Part shown: positions 24,863-32,905 of the stretch, piece after piece
Layout: the number at the start of each line of letters is the position of its first letter
Position numbering within the stretch: the stretch's first letter is position 1
Assembly: GCF_009789675.1 (NCBI RefSeq)
Contig: NZ_CP046915.1
Span: forward strand, 992,001-1,056,000
Origin: Paraburkholderia acidisoli
GTDB lineage: Bacteria > Pseudomonadota > Gammaproteobacteria > Burkholderiales > Burkholderiaceae
DNA length: 64,000 nucleotides
Reading direction: 5' to 3'
Notes under the pieces: generated by a model
The model's database searches: none
The model's input: the letters and a program-made list of their open reading frames with translations, nothing else
What the model was told of the DNA's origin: nothing
Position numbers and translations under genes: made by a program

Positions 24863-25435
24863 ATGAGGAAATCGAAAGCCGAAACCGCCGAAACGCGCCA
24901 ACGCATCGTCGAGGTGGCGGCCGGGCTGTTCCGGGCGAACGGCATCCACGCCACCGGTCTGGCCGATGTGATGGCCACTGCAGGCCTCTCGCACGGCGGT
25001 TTCTATCGCCACTTCGAGTCGAAGGATCAACTCGTGGCGGAAGCCTGCGAGCAAGGACTGATCGGGATCGTCGGCAACCTGGAGGCGGCGGCCCAGGGCT
25101 GCGAGGGCCACGACGCGTTCAATGCCGTTGTCGATGCGTATCTCTCGACGTCGCATAGAAACGCTCCCGAGCGCGGTTGTCCGCTGGCGGGCATGGGCAG
25201 CGAGCTGGCACGCGCGGACGAAGGCACGCGGGCGGCGGCGGTGCGCGGTTTCGACGCGCTGGTGGACATGCTGGCAACGCGCCTTGGCAGTGCGCAGGAC
25301 GAAGCGGACCGCTCGCGCGCCACGTTCGCGCTCGCCGCCATGATCGGTGGCATGACGATGGCGCGCATCATGGCCGATCCGGAAGCCTCGGCGGCCTTGC
25401 TGCAAGATATCCGGCAACAGATCGAATCGATTTAA
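24863..25435 (+). CDS. TetR family regulator
   Basis: A 190-residue regulator. The helix-turn-helix is RQRIVEVAAGLFRANGIHATGLADVMATAGLSHGGFYRHF, typical of the AcrR/NemR-like group, and the C-terminal domain has a conserved RGCPLAGM with a Cys that could sense reactive compounds. The ATG at 24863 (MRKSKAETAETR) fits the family; a TTG at 24839 would add eight residues. It probably represses itself and the NmrA-like gene that follows 105 bp later, since that gap repeats half of its operator. Confidence 0.9.
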   Translation: MRKSKAETAETRQRIVEVAAGLFRANGIHATGLADVMATAGLSHGGFYRHFESKDQLVAEACEQGLIGIVGNLEAAAQGCEGHDAFNAVVDAYLSTSHRNAPERGCPLAGMGSELARADEGTRAAAVRGFDALVDMLATRLGSAQDEADRSRATFALAAMIGGMTMARIMADPEASAALLQDIRQQIESI

Positions 25436-25478
25436 AACGCCGCTGGCATTCGTGCCCGCGACCTCGTTTCATCTAAAG

Positions 25479-25492
25479 TGTGCATATGCACA
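25479..25492. promoter_or_regulatory. Perfect 14-bp palindrome before the NmrA-like gene
   Basis: TGTGCATATGCACA is a perfect palindrome two bases after the CATCTAAA half-site. It may be a second operator for this gene or an extension of the TetR target. Confidence 0.45.
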
Positions 25493-25540
25493 TTATGGGT
25501 TTAATCAGTAGTCCAGACATCACTCAACGGAGGTCTCACC

Positions 25541-26419
25541 ATGCAACGCAAATTCCTGATCACGGGTGCAACGGGCAAAACCGGCTCGCATATCGTCCAC
25601 AATCTGCTCGCGGCGGGCCACGCCGTGCGCGCCATGGTCCGCAAGGAGGACGCGCGCAGCACGGCGCTGCGCGAGGCGGGCGCCGAGATCGTCGTGGGCG
25701 ACCTGCTCAATCACGACGATCTGATTCGCGCGACCACGGGCGTGACGGGCGCGTATCTCTGCTATCCCGTCTCGCCGGGCTTCATTCAGGGCACCGCCTA
25801 TTTCGCCGATGCCGCGCGCCGCGCCGGTCTCGAAGTGGTCGTCGAGATGTCGCAGATTTCGGCGCGTGAAAACGCGAAGAGCCATGCCGCTCGCGATCAC
25901 TGGATCGCCGAACGCGTGCTCGACTGGTCGGGCGTGCCCACGGTGCACATCCGCCCGACGTTCTTCGCGGAATGGCTGACCTTTCCGTGGGTGCTCGACA
26001 CGATCAATCGCGACGGCAAGATCACGCTGCCGTACGGCGCCGGACGTCACGCGCCGATTGCCGCGGTCGACCAGGCGCGCTTCATTGCCAAGGTGCTGGC
26101 GGAGCCGGCGCAGCATGTCGGCAAGGCTTACGAATTGTGCGGCTCGGTCGAACTCGACCATCACGGTATCGCCGAAGCCATGAGCGAAGTGATCGGCCGG
26201 AAGATCGTGTATCGCCCTTCGACGCTCGACGAGTATCGCGAGCATTTGCGCCAGTATGGTCTCTCGGAGTTCATGATCCAGCACTTCATCGAAGTGGCCG
26301 TCGACTACCAGAACGGCGTGTTCGCGGGCGCCGACACCGTGATCGAACCCGTCACCGGCGTCGCGCCGCAGACCGTTGCCGAATACGTACGGGCGCATCG
26401 GGCGAAGTTTCAGGCCTGA
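25541..26419 (+). CDS. NmrA-like NAD(P)-binding protein
   Basis: A 292-residue atypical short-chain dehydrogenase. The dinucleotide motif is TGATGKTGS at 8-16, and the region VRAMVRKEDAR resembles the NADP-binding loop of NmrA-like proteins. The catalytic Tyr-Lys pair of ordinary SDRs is not found. Members either sense the NADP redox state or act as quinone or isoflavone-type reductases. It follows the TetR gene and is likely to be controlled by it. ACGGAGG is upstream of the ATG at a good distance. Confidence 0.87.
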   Translation: MQRKFLITGATGKTGSHIVHNLLAAGHAVRAMVRKEDARSTALREAGAEIVVGDLLNHDDLIRATTGVTGAYLCYPVSPGFIQGTAYFADAARRAGLEVVVEMSQISARENAKSHAARDHWIAERVLDWSGVPTVHIRPTFFAEWLTFPWVLDTINRDGKITLPYGAGRHAPIAAVDQARFIAKVLAEPAQHVGKAYELCGSVELDHHGIAEAMSEVIGRKIVYRPSTLDEYREHLRQYGLSEFMIQHFIEVAVDYQNGVFAGADTVIEPVTGVAPQTVAEYVRAHRAKFQA

Positions 26420-26465
26420 GCGCGGGGCGTGAATTTTTTCCAGTCTGGTTAATCAGGATATCGAA

Positions 26466-27182
26466 ATGAAACTCGAAAACGCTGTTGTGTTCGTGACCGG
26501 CGCGAGCCGCGGTCTGGGTCTCGCATTCGCACGCGAAGCCCTCGCGCGCGGCGCTGCCAAAGTCTATGCGGGCGTGCGCGACCCCAGCCGCTTCAGCGAG
26601 CCGGGCATCGTGCCGGTCGCGCTGGATGTGACCGATGCGGCTTCGGTGGCGGCCGCCGCGAAGATCGCGCCTGACGTCACGCTGCTGGTCAACAACGCGG
26701 GTATCGCGGAAGTCGTGGAGTCCCCGTTCGCGGAGGCGAGCGAGGCGCAGGCGCGGCGCCTCTTCGAGACCAACTTCTACGGCGTGATGCGCACGACGCG
26801 CGCGTTCGAATCCCTGCTGCCGGACGGCGGGCGCGGCGCGATCGTCAACGTGCTTTCGGACGTGACGTGGCGGCCCGTGCCGTTTCTCGCACCCTATTCG
26901 GCCTCGAAGGCGGCTGCGTGGAGCTACACGAACGCCGTGCGCGTGGCGTTGCGCGAACGCGCGATCCAGGTCGTGGGCGTGCATGTCGGGTTCATCGACA
27001 CCGATCTCACGCAAGGCTTCGACGTGCCCAAGGTCGCGCCGCTCGACGTGGTTCGGCAAACCTATGACGCGCTCGAAGCGGGCGAGAGCGAGGTGCTCGC
27101 CGACGAAGGCACGCGCGCGCTGAAGCGTTCGCTCGCTTCGCCCGTGGCGGGTTACGTCGATCCGGCGACGCTCGATGGCTGA
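26466..27182 (+). CDS. Short-chain dehydrogenase/reductase
   Basis: A 238-residue classical SDR. TGASRGLG at 11-18 binds the cofactor, LLVNNAGI supports the central sheet, and YSASKAAA places the catalytic Tyr at 144 and Lys at 148. It should oxidise an alcohol or reduce a carbonyl with NAD(P). The gene lies 46 bp after the NmrA-like gene on the same strand and may share its message. The substrate is not recognisable. Confidence 0.92.
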   Translation: MKLENAVVFVTGASRGLGLAFAREALARGAAKVYAGVRDPSRFSEPGIVPVALDVTDAASVAAAAKIAPDVTLLVNNAGIAEVVESPFAEASEAQARRLFETNFYGVMRTTRAFESLLPDGGRGAIVNVLSDVTWRPVPFLAPYSASKAAAWSYTNAVRVALRERAIQVVGVHVGFIDTDLTQGFDVPKVAPLDVVRQTYDALEAGESEVLADEGTRALKRSLASPVAGYVDPATLDG

Positions 27183-27264
27183 GCGGCAGGGCGCGGCGAG
27201 CACGCGTTCGCGCGTGCCGGGCTTGTCCGGCTCGCTCGAAGGGGCGTGGCGCGGCGCTTCCGCA

Positions 27265-28161
27265 TCAAGCCGCTTCGCGCATGGCCTTCGCGTGCTCCGA
27301 GTCGCGTCGGGGCGGCGCGCCGAACATGCGCGTGTATTCGCGGCTGAATTGCGAGGCGCTTTCATAGCCCACTTCGAAGGCTGCCGACTGCACGCTCGAC
27401 GCTTGCGAAAGCAGCAGTCGCCGGGCTTCGAGCAAACGCAGCTGCTTTTGATACTGAAGCGGCGGCAATCCGGTTAGCGCCTTGAACTGCCGGTGAAACG
27501 CCGACGGGCTCAATTGCGCGACCTCGGCCAGCGCGTCCACGCGCATGGGCTCGGCAAAATGCAGCCGCAAACTGTCGACGGCGCGCAGCAAACCGTGCGA
27601 GGGACTTTCCGTGGAGGCGAGCCGCGCGATCTGCGCGCCGTGCGGGCCCTCGAGCAGCCAGTAGCAGATCTCGCGCAGGATCATCGGGTACAGCACGCCC
27701 ACCGCGCCGGGCGTGTCGAGCAGGCGTACGGCCCGTAGCGCGCAATCGGCGAGCGGTCCGTCGAAGTTCGCGACGAACACGCCGCGGCTCGTGTCGCCGG
27801 CGGGCGCGGGCGGCGCGGGCATCGCTTGCGCCACCGCGCGCACGATCGCCAGATCGAGTTCAAGGATCAGCACGAGGCAGGGCTTGTCGGGGCTCGCTTC
27901 GTACACGCGGCCTTGCGAAGGGGTATCGACACCCACGACCAGCGCCTGGCCCGCGCCGTACGCCAGTTGCTCGCCGCCGAAGCTGGCCCATTTCGCCCCT
28001 TGCGCGACGATGCAGATAGCCGGGCGCGCCGAGCGAAACGTGGGCGGGCGCGGCAGGTCGGAGCGCAGGACGAAGAGCCCTTCCACGGGCGTGACGTAAG
28101 GGCTGCTGCCGGGCTGCGACTCGGTGTAGCGAAGCAATGCGGCGGCCAGTTCGGTCGACAT
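27265..28161 (-). CDS. AraC family regulator
   Basis: A 298-residue regulator with an N-terminal AraC-type effector/cupin domain (PRPPTFRSARPAICIVAQGAKWASFGGEQLAYGAG) and a C-terminal double helix-turn-helix. The latter includes LSPSAFHRQFKALTGLPPLQYQKQLRLLEARRLLLSQ. This is the arrangement of the Burkholderia regulators paired with alcohol dehydrogenases or SDRs. It is divergent from the SDR at 28301 and convergent with the SDR at 27182, so either may be its target. The ligand is unknown. Confidence 0.92.
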   Translation of the reverse strand: MSTELAAALLRYTESQPGSSPYVTPVEGLFVLRSDLPRPPTFRSARPAICIVAQGAKWASFGGEQLAYGAGQALVVGVDTPSQGRVYEASPDKPCLVLILELDLAIVRAVAQAMPAPPAPAGDTSRGVFVANFDGPLADCALRAVRLLDTPGAVGVLYPMILREICYWLLEGPHGAQIARLASTESPSHGLLRAVDSLRLHFAEPMRVDALAEVAQLSPSAFHRQFKALTGLPPLQYQKQLRLLEARRLLLSQASSVQSAAFEVGYESASQFSREYTRMFGAPPRRDSEHAKAMREAA

Positions 28162-28300
28162 GAGGGGCTCGATTCAAAAGGGGCAGTGTCGGCGAATGGT
28201 AGTCAGCGAAGCAGGATTAGGCAAGATTCGGGCAGCTTCGGGTATTAACCCGCGTGAGCCGCGGTCGCAGAATGTCGCTATTCCACAAGGGAGGTGCAGC

Positions 28301-29095
28301 ATGGCAACGGACAACACGGCAACGAACAACGCTAACGCGTCGGGAACGAAAATCGCCATCGTCACGGGCGGCAGCCGCGGCATTGGCCGCGACACGGTGC
28401 TGCGTCTCGCGAGCCGCGGCGTCAAGACGATCTTGACCTATCACGCGAATCGCGACGAAGCCGAAAAAGTCTGCGCGCTCGCGGCGGAAGCAGGCGCGCC
28501 GGCCATCGCGCTGCAATTGAGCATCGAGAAAGCGGGCGAATTCGCGGGTTTCGCCGAGCGCGTGCGCGAGGCGCTCAAGACGTGGGGCGCGGAGCGCTTC
28601 GACTATCTGGTGAACAACGCGGGCACCTCTTCGGCGGCCACCTTCGCGGCGGGCACGGAAGCCGAACTCGACGCACAGTTCGCCGTGCATTTCAAGGGTC
28701 CGTTCCTGCTCACGCAGGCGCTGCTGCCGCTCATCAACGACGGCGGGCGCATCGTCAAGATCTCTTCGGGCCTCGCGCGCTTCTCGTTCCCGGGCCGCGC
28801 GATCTACGGGCCGATGAAGGCCGCCGTGGAAGCGCTCACGCGTTACATGGCGCTCGAACTCGGGCCGCGCCGCATTACCGCGAACGTGGTGGCGCCGGGC
28901 GCGATCGCGACCGATTTCAGCGGCGGCATGGTGCGTGACAATCCGCAAGTCAACAAGGCGATTGCCGATCACACGGCGCTCGGCCGCGCGGGTTTGCCGA
29001 CCGACGTGGGCCCCGTGATCGCGAGCCTGCTCTCGGACGAGTTCGGCTGGGTGAACGCGCAGCGCATCGAGGTGGCGGGCGGCATGCATATTTGA
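28301..29095 (+). CDS. Short-chain dehydrogenase/reductase
   Basis: A 264-residue SDR. TGGSRGIG at 22-29 binds NAD(P), LVNNAGTSS follows, and YGPMKAA gives catalytic Tyr169 and Lys173. The C-terminus (DEFGWVNAQRIEVAGGMHI) is that of the FabG-like classical group. It starts at the ATG at 28301, preceded by AAGGGAGG. It is read divergently from the AraC gene with a 139-bp gap and is the most likely target of that regulator. Confidence 0.92.
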   Translation: MATDNTATNNANASGTKIAIVTGGSRGIGRDTVLRLASRGVKTILTYHANRDEAEKVCALAAEAGAPAIALQLSIEKAGEFAGFAERVREALKTWGAERFDYLVNNAGTSSAATFAAGTEAELDAQFAVHFKGPFLLTQALLPLINDGGRIVKISSGLARFSFPGRAIYGPMKAAVEALTRYMALELGPRRITANVVAPGAIATDFSGGMVRDNPQVNKAIADHTALGRAGLPTDVGPVIASLLSDEFGWVNAQRIEVAGGMHI

Positions 29096-29182
29096 GGTCG
29101 ATGGCGTGTGTCGATGTCGATGCCGACGGCCTCGGCGTCGGCGAGGCAGGCGCGCTTCAGCGGGGCGTCGCGGCATGCCCGA

Positions 29183-29188
29183 TATAAT
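29183..29188 (+). promoter_or_regulatory. -10 element of the FKBP gene
   Basis: A perfect TATAAT lies 27 bp before the ATG of the FKBP gene. I see no good -35 match. The position implies a short leader of about 20 nt. Confidence 0.45.
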
Positions 29189-29215
29189 CGGCGGGTCATT
29201 CAACGAGGACCCCGC

Positions 29216-29614
29216 ATGAAATATCTGATCGCCTTTCTCGCCAGCGCCACCGTCGCATCGAGCGCATTCGCCGCCAATCCCGTCGTGAAGCTGCCCTCGG
29301 GCGTCGTGGTCGAGACGCTCAAGGCCGGCACCGGCGCGCAACCGAAAGCCGACGACGTCGTGCGCGTGAACTATCGCGGCACGCTCGCGAACGGTACCGA
29401 GTTCGACGCGTCGGCGAAGCATGGCGGCCCGGCCTCGTTCCCGCTCAATCGCGTGATTCCGTGCTGGACGCAAGGCGTGCAGACCATGAAGGTCGGCGGC
29501 AAGGCGAAGCTGACCTGCCCGGCGGCCACCGCTTATGGCGATCGCGCGGTCGGCCCGATCCCGCCGAACAGCGAGCTGACGTTCGAAATCGAACTGCTCG
29601 GCGTCGGCCAGTAA
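29216..29614 (+). CDS. FKBP-type peptidyl-prolyl isomerase, secreted
   Basis: A 132-residue protein with a signal peptide (MKYLIAFLASATVASSAFAA) and one FKBP domain. The domain carries VRVNYRGTLANGTEFDAS, the active-site VIPCWTQGVQTMKVGGKAKLTCP and AYGDRAVGPIPPNSELTFEIELL. It should speed proline isomerisation in periplasmic protein folding. Short secreted FKBPs of this type also occur as Mip-like factors, but this one lacks the long N-terminal dimerisation helix. It is a single gene closed by a strong terminator. Confidence 0.93.
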   Translation: MKYLIAFLASATVASSAFAANPVVKLPSGVVVETLKAGTGAQPKADDVVRVNYRGTLANGTEFDASAKHGGPASFPLNRVIPCWTQGVQTMKVGGKAKLTCPAATAYGDRAVGPIPPNSELTFEIELLGVGQ

Positions 29615-29636
29615 GCTCGACGTCGGCACGAACGAG

Positions 29637-29671
29637 AACGGCGCGTGAGCGATGGCTCACGCGCCGTTTTT
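29637..29671 (+). terminator. Rho-independent terminator after the FKBP gene
   Basis: AACGGCGCGTGAGC (29637-29650) and GCTCACGCGCCGTT (29655-29668) pair perfectly over 14 bp with a 4-base loop, followed by a run of T. It ends the FKBP transcript. Confidence 0.93.
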
Positions 29672-29753
29672 GTCTGTGCCGTCCTGGTGCGGCGATACAG
29701 CCCCGTCACGCCATGCTCCGCGAGCGCATTCGGGCTTTACCGCGCCGCTTCAC

Positions 29754-30134
29754 TCAGCGCAACTGCTCCTCGATCGTCTTCGACAACGGCGACGCCACGT
29801 CGCCCGTGTGCTTCGTCTGCACCGGCTCGATCAGCACGATCCAGCATTCTTCCTCGGCAACGGGATTGTGCAGCGTGGCGCGCGGTACCACGTGCATCGA
29901 CCCGGCCGGCAGATCGACCACGCGGCCGTGTTCGTATTCGATCTTCAAGTGCCCGCGCACCACGAAAAACAGTTCGTCCTCGTGCGCGTGGTCGTGCCAC
30001 ACGAGCTGGCCGCGCACCTTCGCGACCTTCACGTATTGGTCGTTGACCTGCGCGACGACCTTGGGCGACCAGTACGCCGATACGTCGCCGAACGCGGCTT
30101 CCAGATCGAACGACTCGGCAAACGGATGCAGCAT
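29754..30134 (-). CDS. Cupin domain protein
   Basis: A 126-residue single-domain cupin. The metal-site motif is WHDHAHEDELFFVVRGHLKIE, and the second motif (PAGSMHVVPRATLHNPV) supplies the fourth ligand. The function of such short cupins is often unknown; sugar isomerase, dioxygenase and sensor roles all occur. GGAG lies before the ATG at 30134. Two bases separate it from the stop of the upstream LysE-type exporter, so the two genes are one transcription unit. Confidence 0.87.
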   Translation of the reverse strand: MLHPFAESFDLEAAFGDVSAYWSPKVVAQVNDQYVKVAKVRGQLVWHDHAHEDELFFVVRGHLKIEYEHGRVVDLPAGSMHVVPRATLHNPVAEEECWIVLIEPVQTKHTGDVASPLSKTIEEQLR

Positions 30135-30136
30135 GA

Positions 30137-30769
30137 CTATCTCCAGGTAGGGATGAGGGAGGCGGCGAGCAACACGCCCATCGCCAGATTCAGGATGCGC
30201 CAATGGCGCGGCGTGCTCAATACGCGCGCGAGCAGGACGCCGAGCGCGCACCACAACGCGAGCGACACGCACGCCGCCGCGCCGAACGACGCGCCCAGCA
30301 GCAGCGCGAGCCGGTTGGGGCTGGGGGCGAGCAGCGCGAACGAGGCGGCGGCGCCCACCGTCATCGCCCAGCTTTTCGGGTTGAGCCAGAGCAGCAGGAA
30401 GCCGTTGATGAGCGTGATGGGGCGCGCGGCGGCGCCGGCGCTCGTTCCGCTCATGCCTGGCGTGCCTTGCGCGGTGACGGGCGGGCCGCTGCGGGCGATA
30501 CGCCACGCGAGCCACAGCAGATAAGCCGATCCCATCGCCTTGACCGCCGTTTGCAGCACGGGCATGGCCGCGAGCAAGCCGCCCAGCCCGAGCGCGGCCA
30601 CGGCGGCCAGCAGCGCGAGACCGAGCGCGATGCCGAGCATCAGCGGAATCGAGCGCGTGAAGCCGAAGCGCGCGCCGGAGGCGGTGGCGAGCGTGGTCGC
30701 GCCGCCGGGCGTGATGGTCGCGACGGCGACGAACAGCAGCAGAGGCAAAAGGGAAGTCATCGGCGTCAT
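30137..30769 (-). CDS. LysE/RhtB family exporter
   Basis: A 210-residue inner-membrane exporter. The family motif TITPGGATTLATASGARFGFTRS occurs in the first helix-loop (the usual PGPN is PGGA here), and FLLLWLNPKSWAM marks the middle. It should export a small amino acid-like metabolite. The start is either the ATG at 30769 or the one at 30760. It is coupled to a cupin gene and divergent from a LysR regulator, the usual pairing for these exporters. Confidence 0.88.
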   Translation of the reverse strand: MTPMTSLLPLLLFVAVATITPGGATTLATASGARFGFTRSIPLMLGIALGLALLAAVAALGLGGLLAAMPVLQTAVKAMGSAYLLWLAWRIARSGPPVTAQGTPGMSGTSAGAAARPITLINGFLLLWLNPKSWAMTVGAAASFALLAPSPNRLALLLGASFGAAACVSLALWCALGVLLARVLSTPRHWRILNLAMGVLLAASLIPTWR

Positions 30770-30872
30770 CGGGGCGGCGCAGGCGGTGAGCGAAACCTGC
30801 ACTGTACGGATCGCCGACGCATCATTAAAGGCAATAATATTGATGCGATGCATTACGCGGCATAATGTGTCG

Positions 30873-31763
30873 ATGACCCGCAACCTCGATCTCGCCCTCA
30901 TTCGCACCTTCGTCACCGTGGCCGACAGCGGCAGCATGACGGTGGCCGCCAATCTGCTGCACATGACGCAAGGCGCCGTCAGCCAGCAGGTGAAGCGCCT
31001 CGAAGACTTGCTCGACTGCCTGCTGTTCGTGCGCAAGACGCGCAAGCTCGAACTTTCGCGCCAGGGCGAGCAGTTTCTCGTCAAGGCGCGCCAGCTATTG
31101 CGCCTGAACGACGAAATCTGGGCCGAGACCACGGGCCAGCCGCTGCGCGGCAGCTTGCGCGTGGGCGTGCCTTACGACCTCGTCACGCCGCTCGCGCCCG
31201 CGATGAAGGCGTTTGCCGAGGCGCATCCGCTCGTGGAAATCTCGCTGGTGTGCGCGGCGTCGCCGGAATTGAGCGAGGCGGTCGACAGCGGCCGCGTGGA
31301 TGTCTCGCTGGTCGAAGCGGTGGCGAGCGAGGCCGAAGGCGAGGTGATTCGCGTCGAGCCGCTCGTCTGGGTGACGGGCCGCGGCAGCGACGCGTGGCAA
31401 AAGCGGCCCTTGCCGCTTTCGATGGTGGACGAGCGCTGCGCGTTCCGCCCCGTGGTGCTGGGCGCGCTGGCCGATCAGGCGATTCCGTGGCGCACCGTGT
31501 TCGAGAGCGGCAACATCGAGGCCACGGCCGCCACGGTACGCGCGGGCCTCGCGATCACCACGTGGCTCGTTTCCACGGTGCCCGCCGATCTGGAGATTCT
31601 CGCGCCGCATGCGGCCGGCTTGCCCGCGCTCACGCCCTTCGCGATTTGTCTGCGGCTGCCCGCCACGGTGCAGCCGGCCGCGCTCGAATTCGCGCGCTGC
31701 GTGCGCGAGTCGATGTCGGGCGAAGCGGTGGGCGTGCGTGCCGCGCTCGCCAAAGTGGCGTAA
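30873..31763 (+). CDS. LysR family regulator
   Basis: A 296-residue LysR protein with a standard N-terminal helix-turn-helix (GSMTVAANLLHMTQGAVSQQVKRLEDLLDCLLF) and an effector domain beginning LRGSLRVGVPYDLVTPLAPAM. The start MTRNLDLALIRTF at 30873 is typical. It is divergent from the LysE-cupin pair, with a 103-bp gap rich in A+T (AATAATATTG), and probably activates export when the substrate accumulates. Confidence 0.92.
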   Translation: MTRNLDLALIRTFVTVADSGSMTVAANLLHMTQGAVSQQVKRLEDLLDCLLFVRKTRKLELSRQGEQFLVKARQLLRLNDEIWAETTGQPLRGSLRVGVPYDLVTPLAPAMKAFAEAHPLVEISLVCAASPELSEAVDSGRVDVSLVEAVASEAEGEVIRVEPLVWVTGRGSDAWQKRPLPLSMVDERCAFRPVVLGALADQAIPWRTVFESGNIEATAATVRAGLAITTWLVSTVPADLEILAPHAAGLPALTPFAICLRLPATVQPAALEFARCVRESMSGEAVGVRAALAKVA

Positions 31764-31775
31764 TAAAGTGGCGTA
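31752..31775. repeat. 11-bp direct duplication across a stop codon
   Basis: AAAGTGGCGTA occurs at 31752-31762 and again at 31765-31775. The first copy forms the last codons and the start of the stop (TAA at 31761-31763) of the LysR gene. Confidence 0.85.
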
Positions 31776-31900
31776 GCGTCGGCCCCCGGCTGCCGGTTTT
31801 GCGCTTCGCGCCAGCCAGGGCGCATTTCAGCGCGCGCAGCAGTGCGACTCAGCGCAACGCGCTGCGCTCGACGCCGCACATGCGCCACGCACCGTGCCGC

Positions 31901-32530
31901 TCAGCGCGCCAGATGCGCATCCACGAGCGGTGCAAGCGCCGCCGCATGATCGCGCGCCAGATCGTGAGTGCCGCCCGCCACCACGTGCAGGCGCGCGTCG
32001 GGCAGCAACGCGCGTAAGCGCTCGCCCACGGCCACCGGGCTGTACGGATCGGCATCGCCCCACAGCAGCAGCACCGGCTGCCGGATGTCGCGCAATTCGT
32101 GCGAGAGATCCGATCTGAACGTCGCCAGCCAGTCGGGATACGTCGGGTTCGCGGCGGCGAATCCCGTGCGCCAATCCTGCGCGCCCAATCCTTGCGTATC
32201 GATACCGCCCGAGGTCACCGCGAGCACGAGATGCGTGACCTGCTCGCGCGCCGCGAGCGCCGCGCGCACCGCGATCGCGCCGCCGATGGATTGCGCGATC
32301 AGCGCAGTCGGTCGATCGATACGCGCGACAACGCGATCGACGAGGTCATCGAAACCCTGAATCGCGGGCGAGGGCGGTTCCTGCCCGAAGCCGGGCCACG
32401 CCACCACGGCGCGCGGCGCGCCCGTTTCGAGCCGTTCCGCAAGCGGCTGCCAGAACGCGGTATTGCCCGATGCGCCCGGCAAGAAGAGCAGTTGCGAAGG
32501 TGCACGGCGTGACGAAGGCAGCGAAGTCAT
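31901..32530 (-). CDS. Alpha/beta hydrolase
   Basis: A 209-residue compact hydrolase. The opening strand QLLFLPGASGNTAFWQPLAERL contains the oxyanion residue, the nucleophile elbow is QSIGGA (Ser in an xSxGG context), LLLWGDADPYSP carries the acid and AGGTHDLA the His. No lid domain of size is present. It resembles small Burkholderia esterases of unknown substrate. The start at 32530 is chosen from the family length; no strong Shine-Dalgarno is seen. Confidence 0.82.
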   Translation of the reverse strand: MTSLPSSRRAPSQLLFLPGASGNTAFWQPLAERLETGAPRAVVAWPGFGQEPPSPAIQGFDDLVDRVVARIDRPTALIAQSIGGAIAVRAALAAREQVTHLVLAVTSGGIDTQGLGAQDWRTGFAAANPTYPDWLATFRSDLSHELRDIRQPVLLLWGDADPYSPVAVGERLRALLPDARLHVVAGGTHDLARDHAAALAPLVDAHLAR

Positions 32531-32673
32531 TGTTCTCGAGGTTCCCGTGACGAAGGTTGTTGGCGCGCTGAAATTGTCGGTGATTTTAAGCGCAATGCAT
32601 GGGACGAAACGGCGCCGCCATACGTGGGGCCGGATGGAATTAGGTGCGCGTACAACTTTTTTCGCGCATGGTC

Positions 32674-32700
32674 TAAAGGTTTTTCGGGAGCTGCCGTAAA
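32674..32700 (+). promoter_or_regulatory. Sigma-28 (FliA)-like promoter before the MHYT-GGDEF-EAL gene
   Basis: TAAAGGTT (32674-32681), an 11-bp spacer and GCCGTAAA (32693-32700) match the flagellar sigma-28 consensus TAAAGTTT-N11-GCCGATAA at 7 of 8 and 6 of 8 positions. It lies in the 375-bp gap between the hydrolase and the c-di-GMP gene and would give a leader of nearly 200 nt. I see no other gene in this gap. Confidence 0.6.
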
Positions 32701-32905
32701 CGATGGGGTAAAGGTGCGTTCCCGCACACGAACATTTCCGCCGCGGTGAGAGACGCGGCGGCACATCAAATCGGCGAGCACGACGCATCGACCGAATCCG
32801 CCCTCTGACATGCCATGCATGCGAGGCGACGGCACACGAAGCAGTACCGCAGGATCTGCAGTCAAGCAGTACGCATAACAAGCAACAAATTAGAGGGCCG
32901 AAATA

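Noticed and set aside
32700..32905. c-di-GMP riboswitch in the leader of the MHYT-GGDEF-EAL gene
   Set aside because: The leader is long, but I could not find the conserved GEMM-I or GEMM-II core; only a small GTGCG/CGCAC hairpin is visible.
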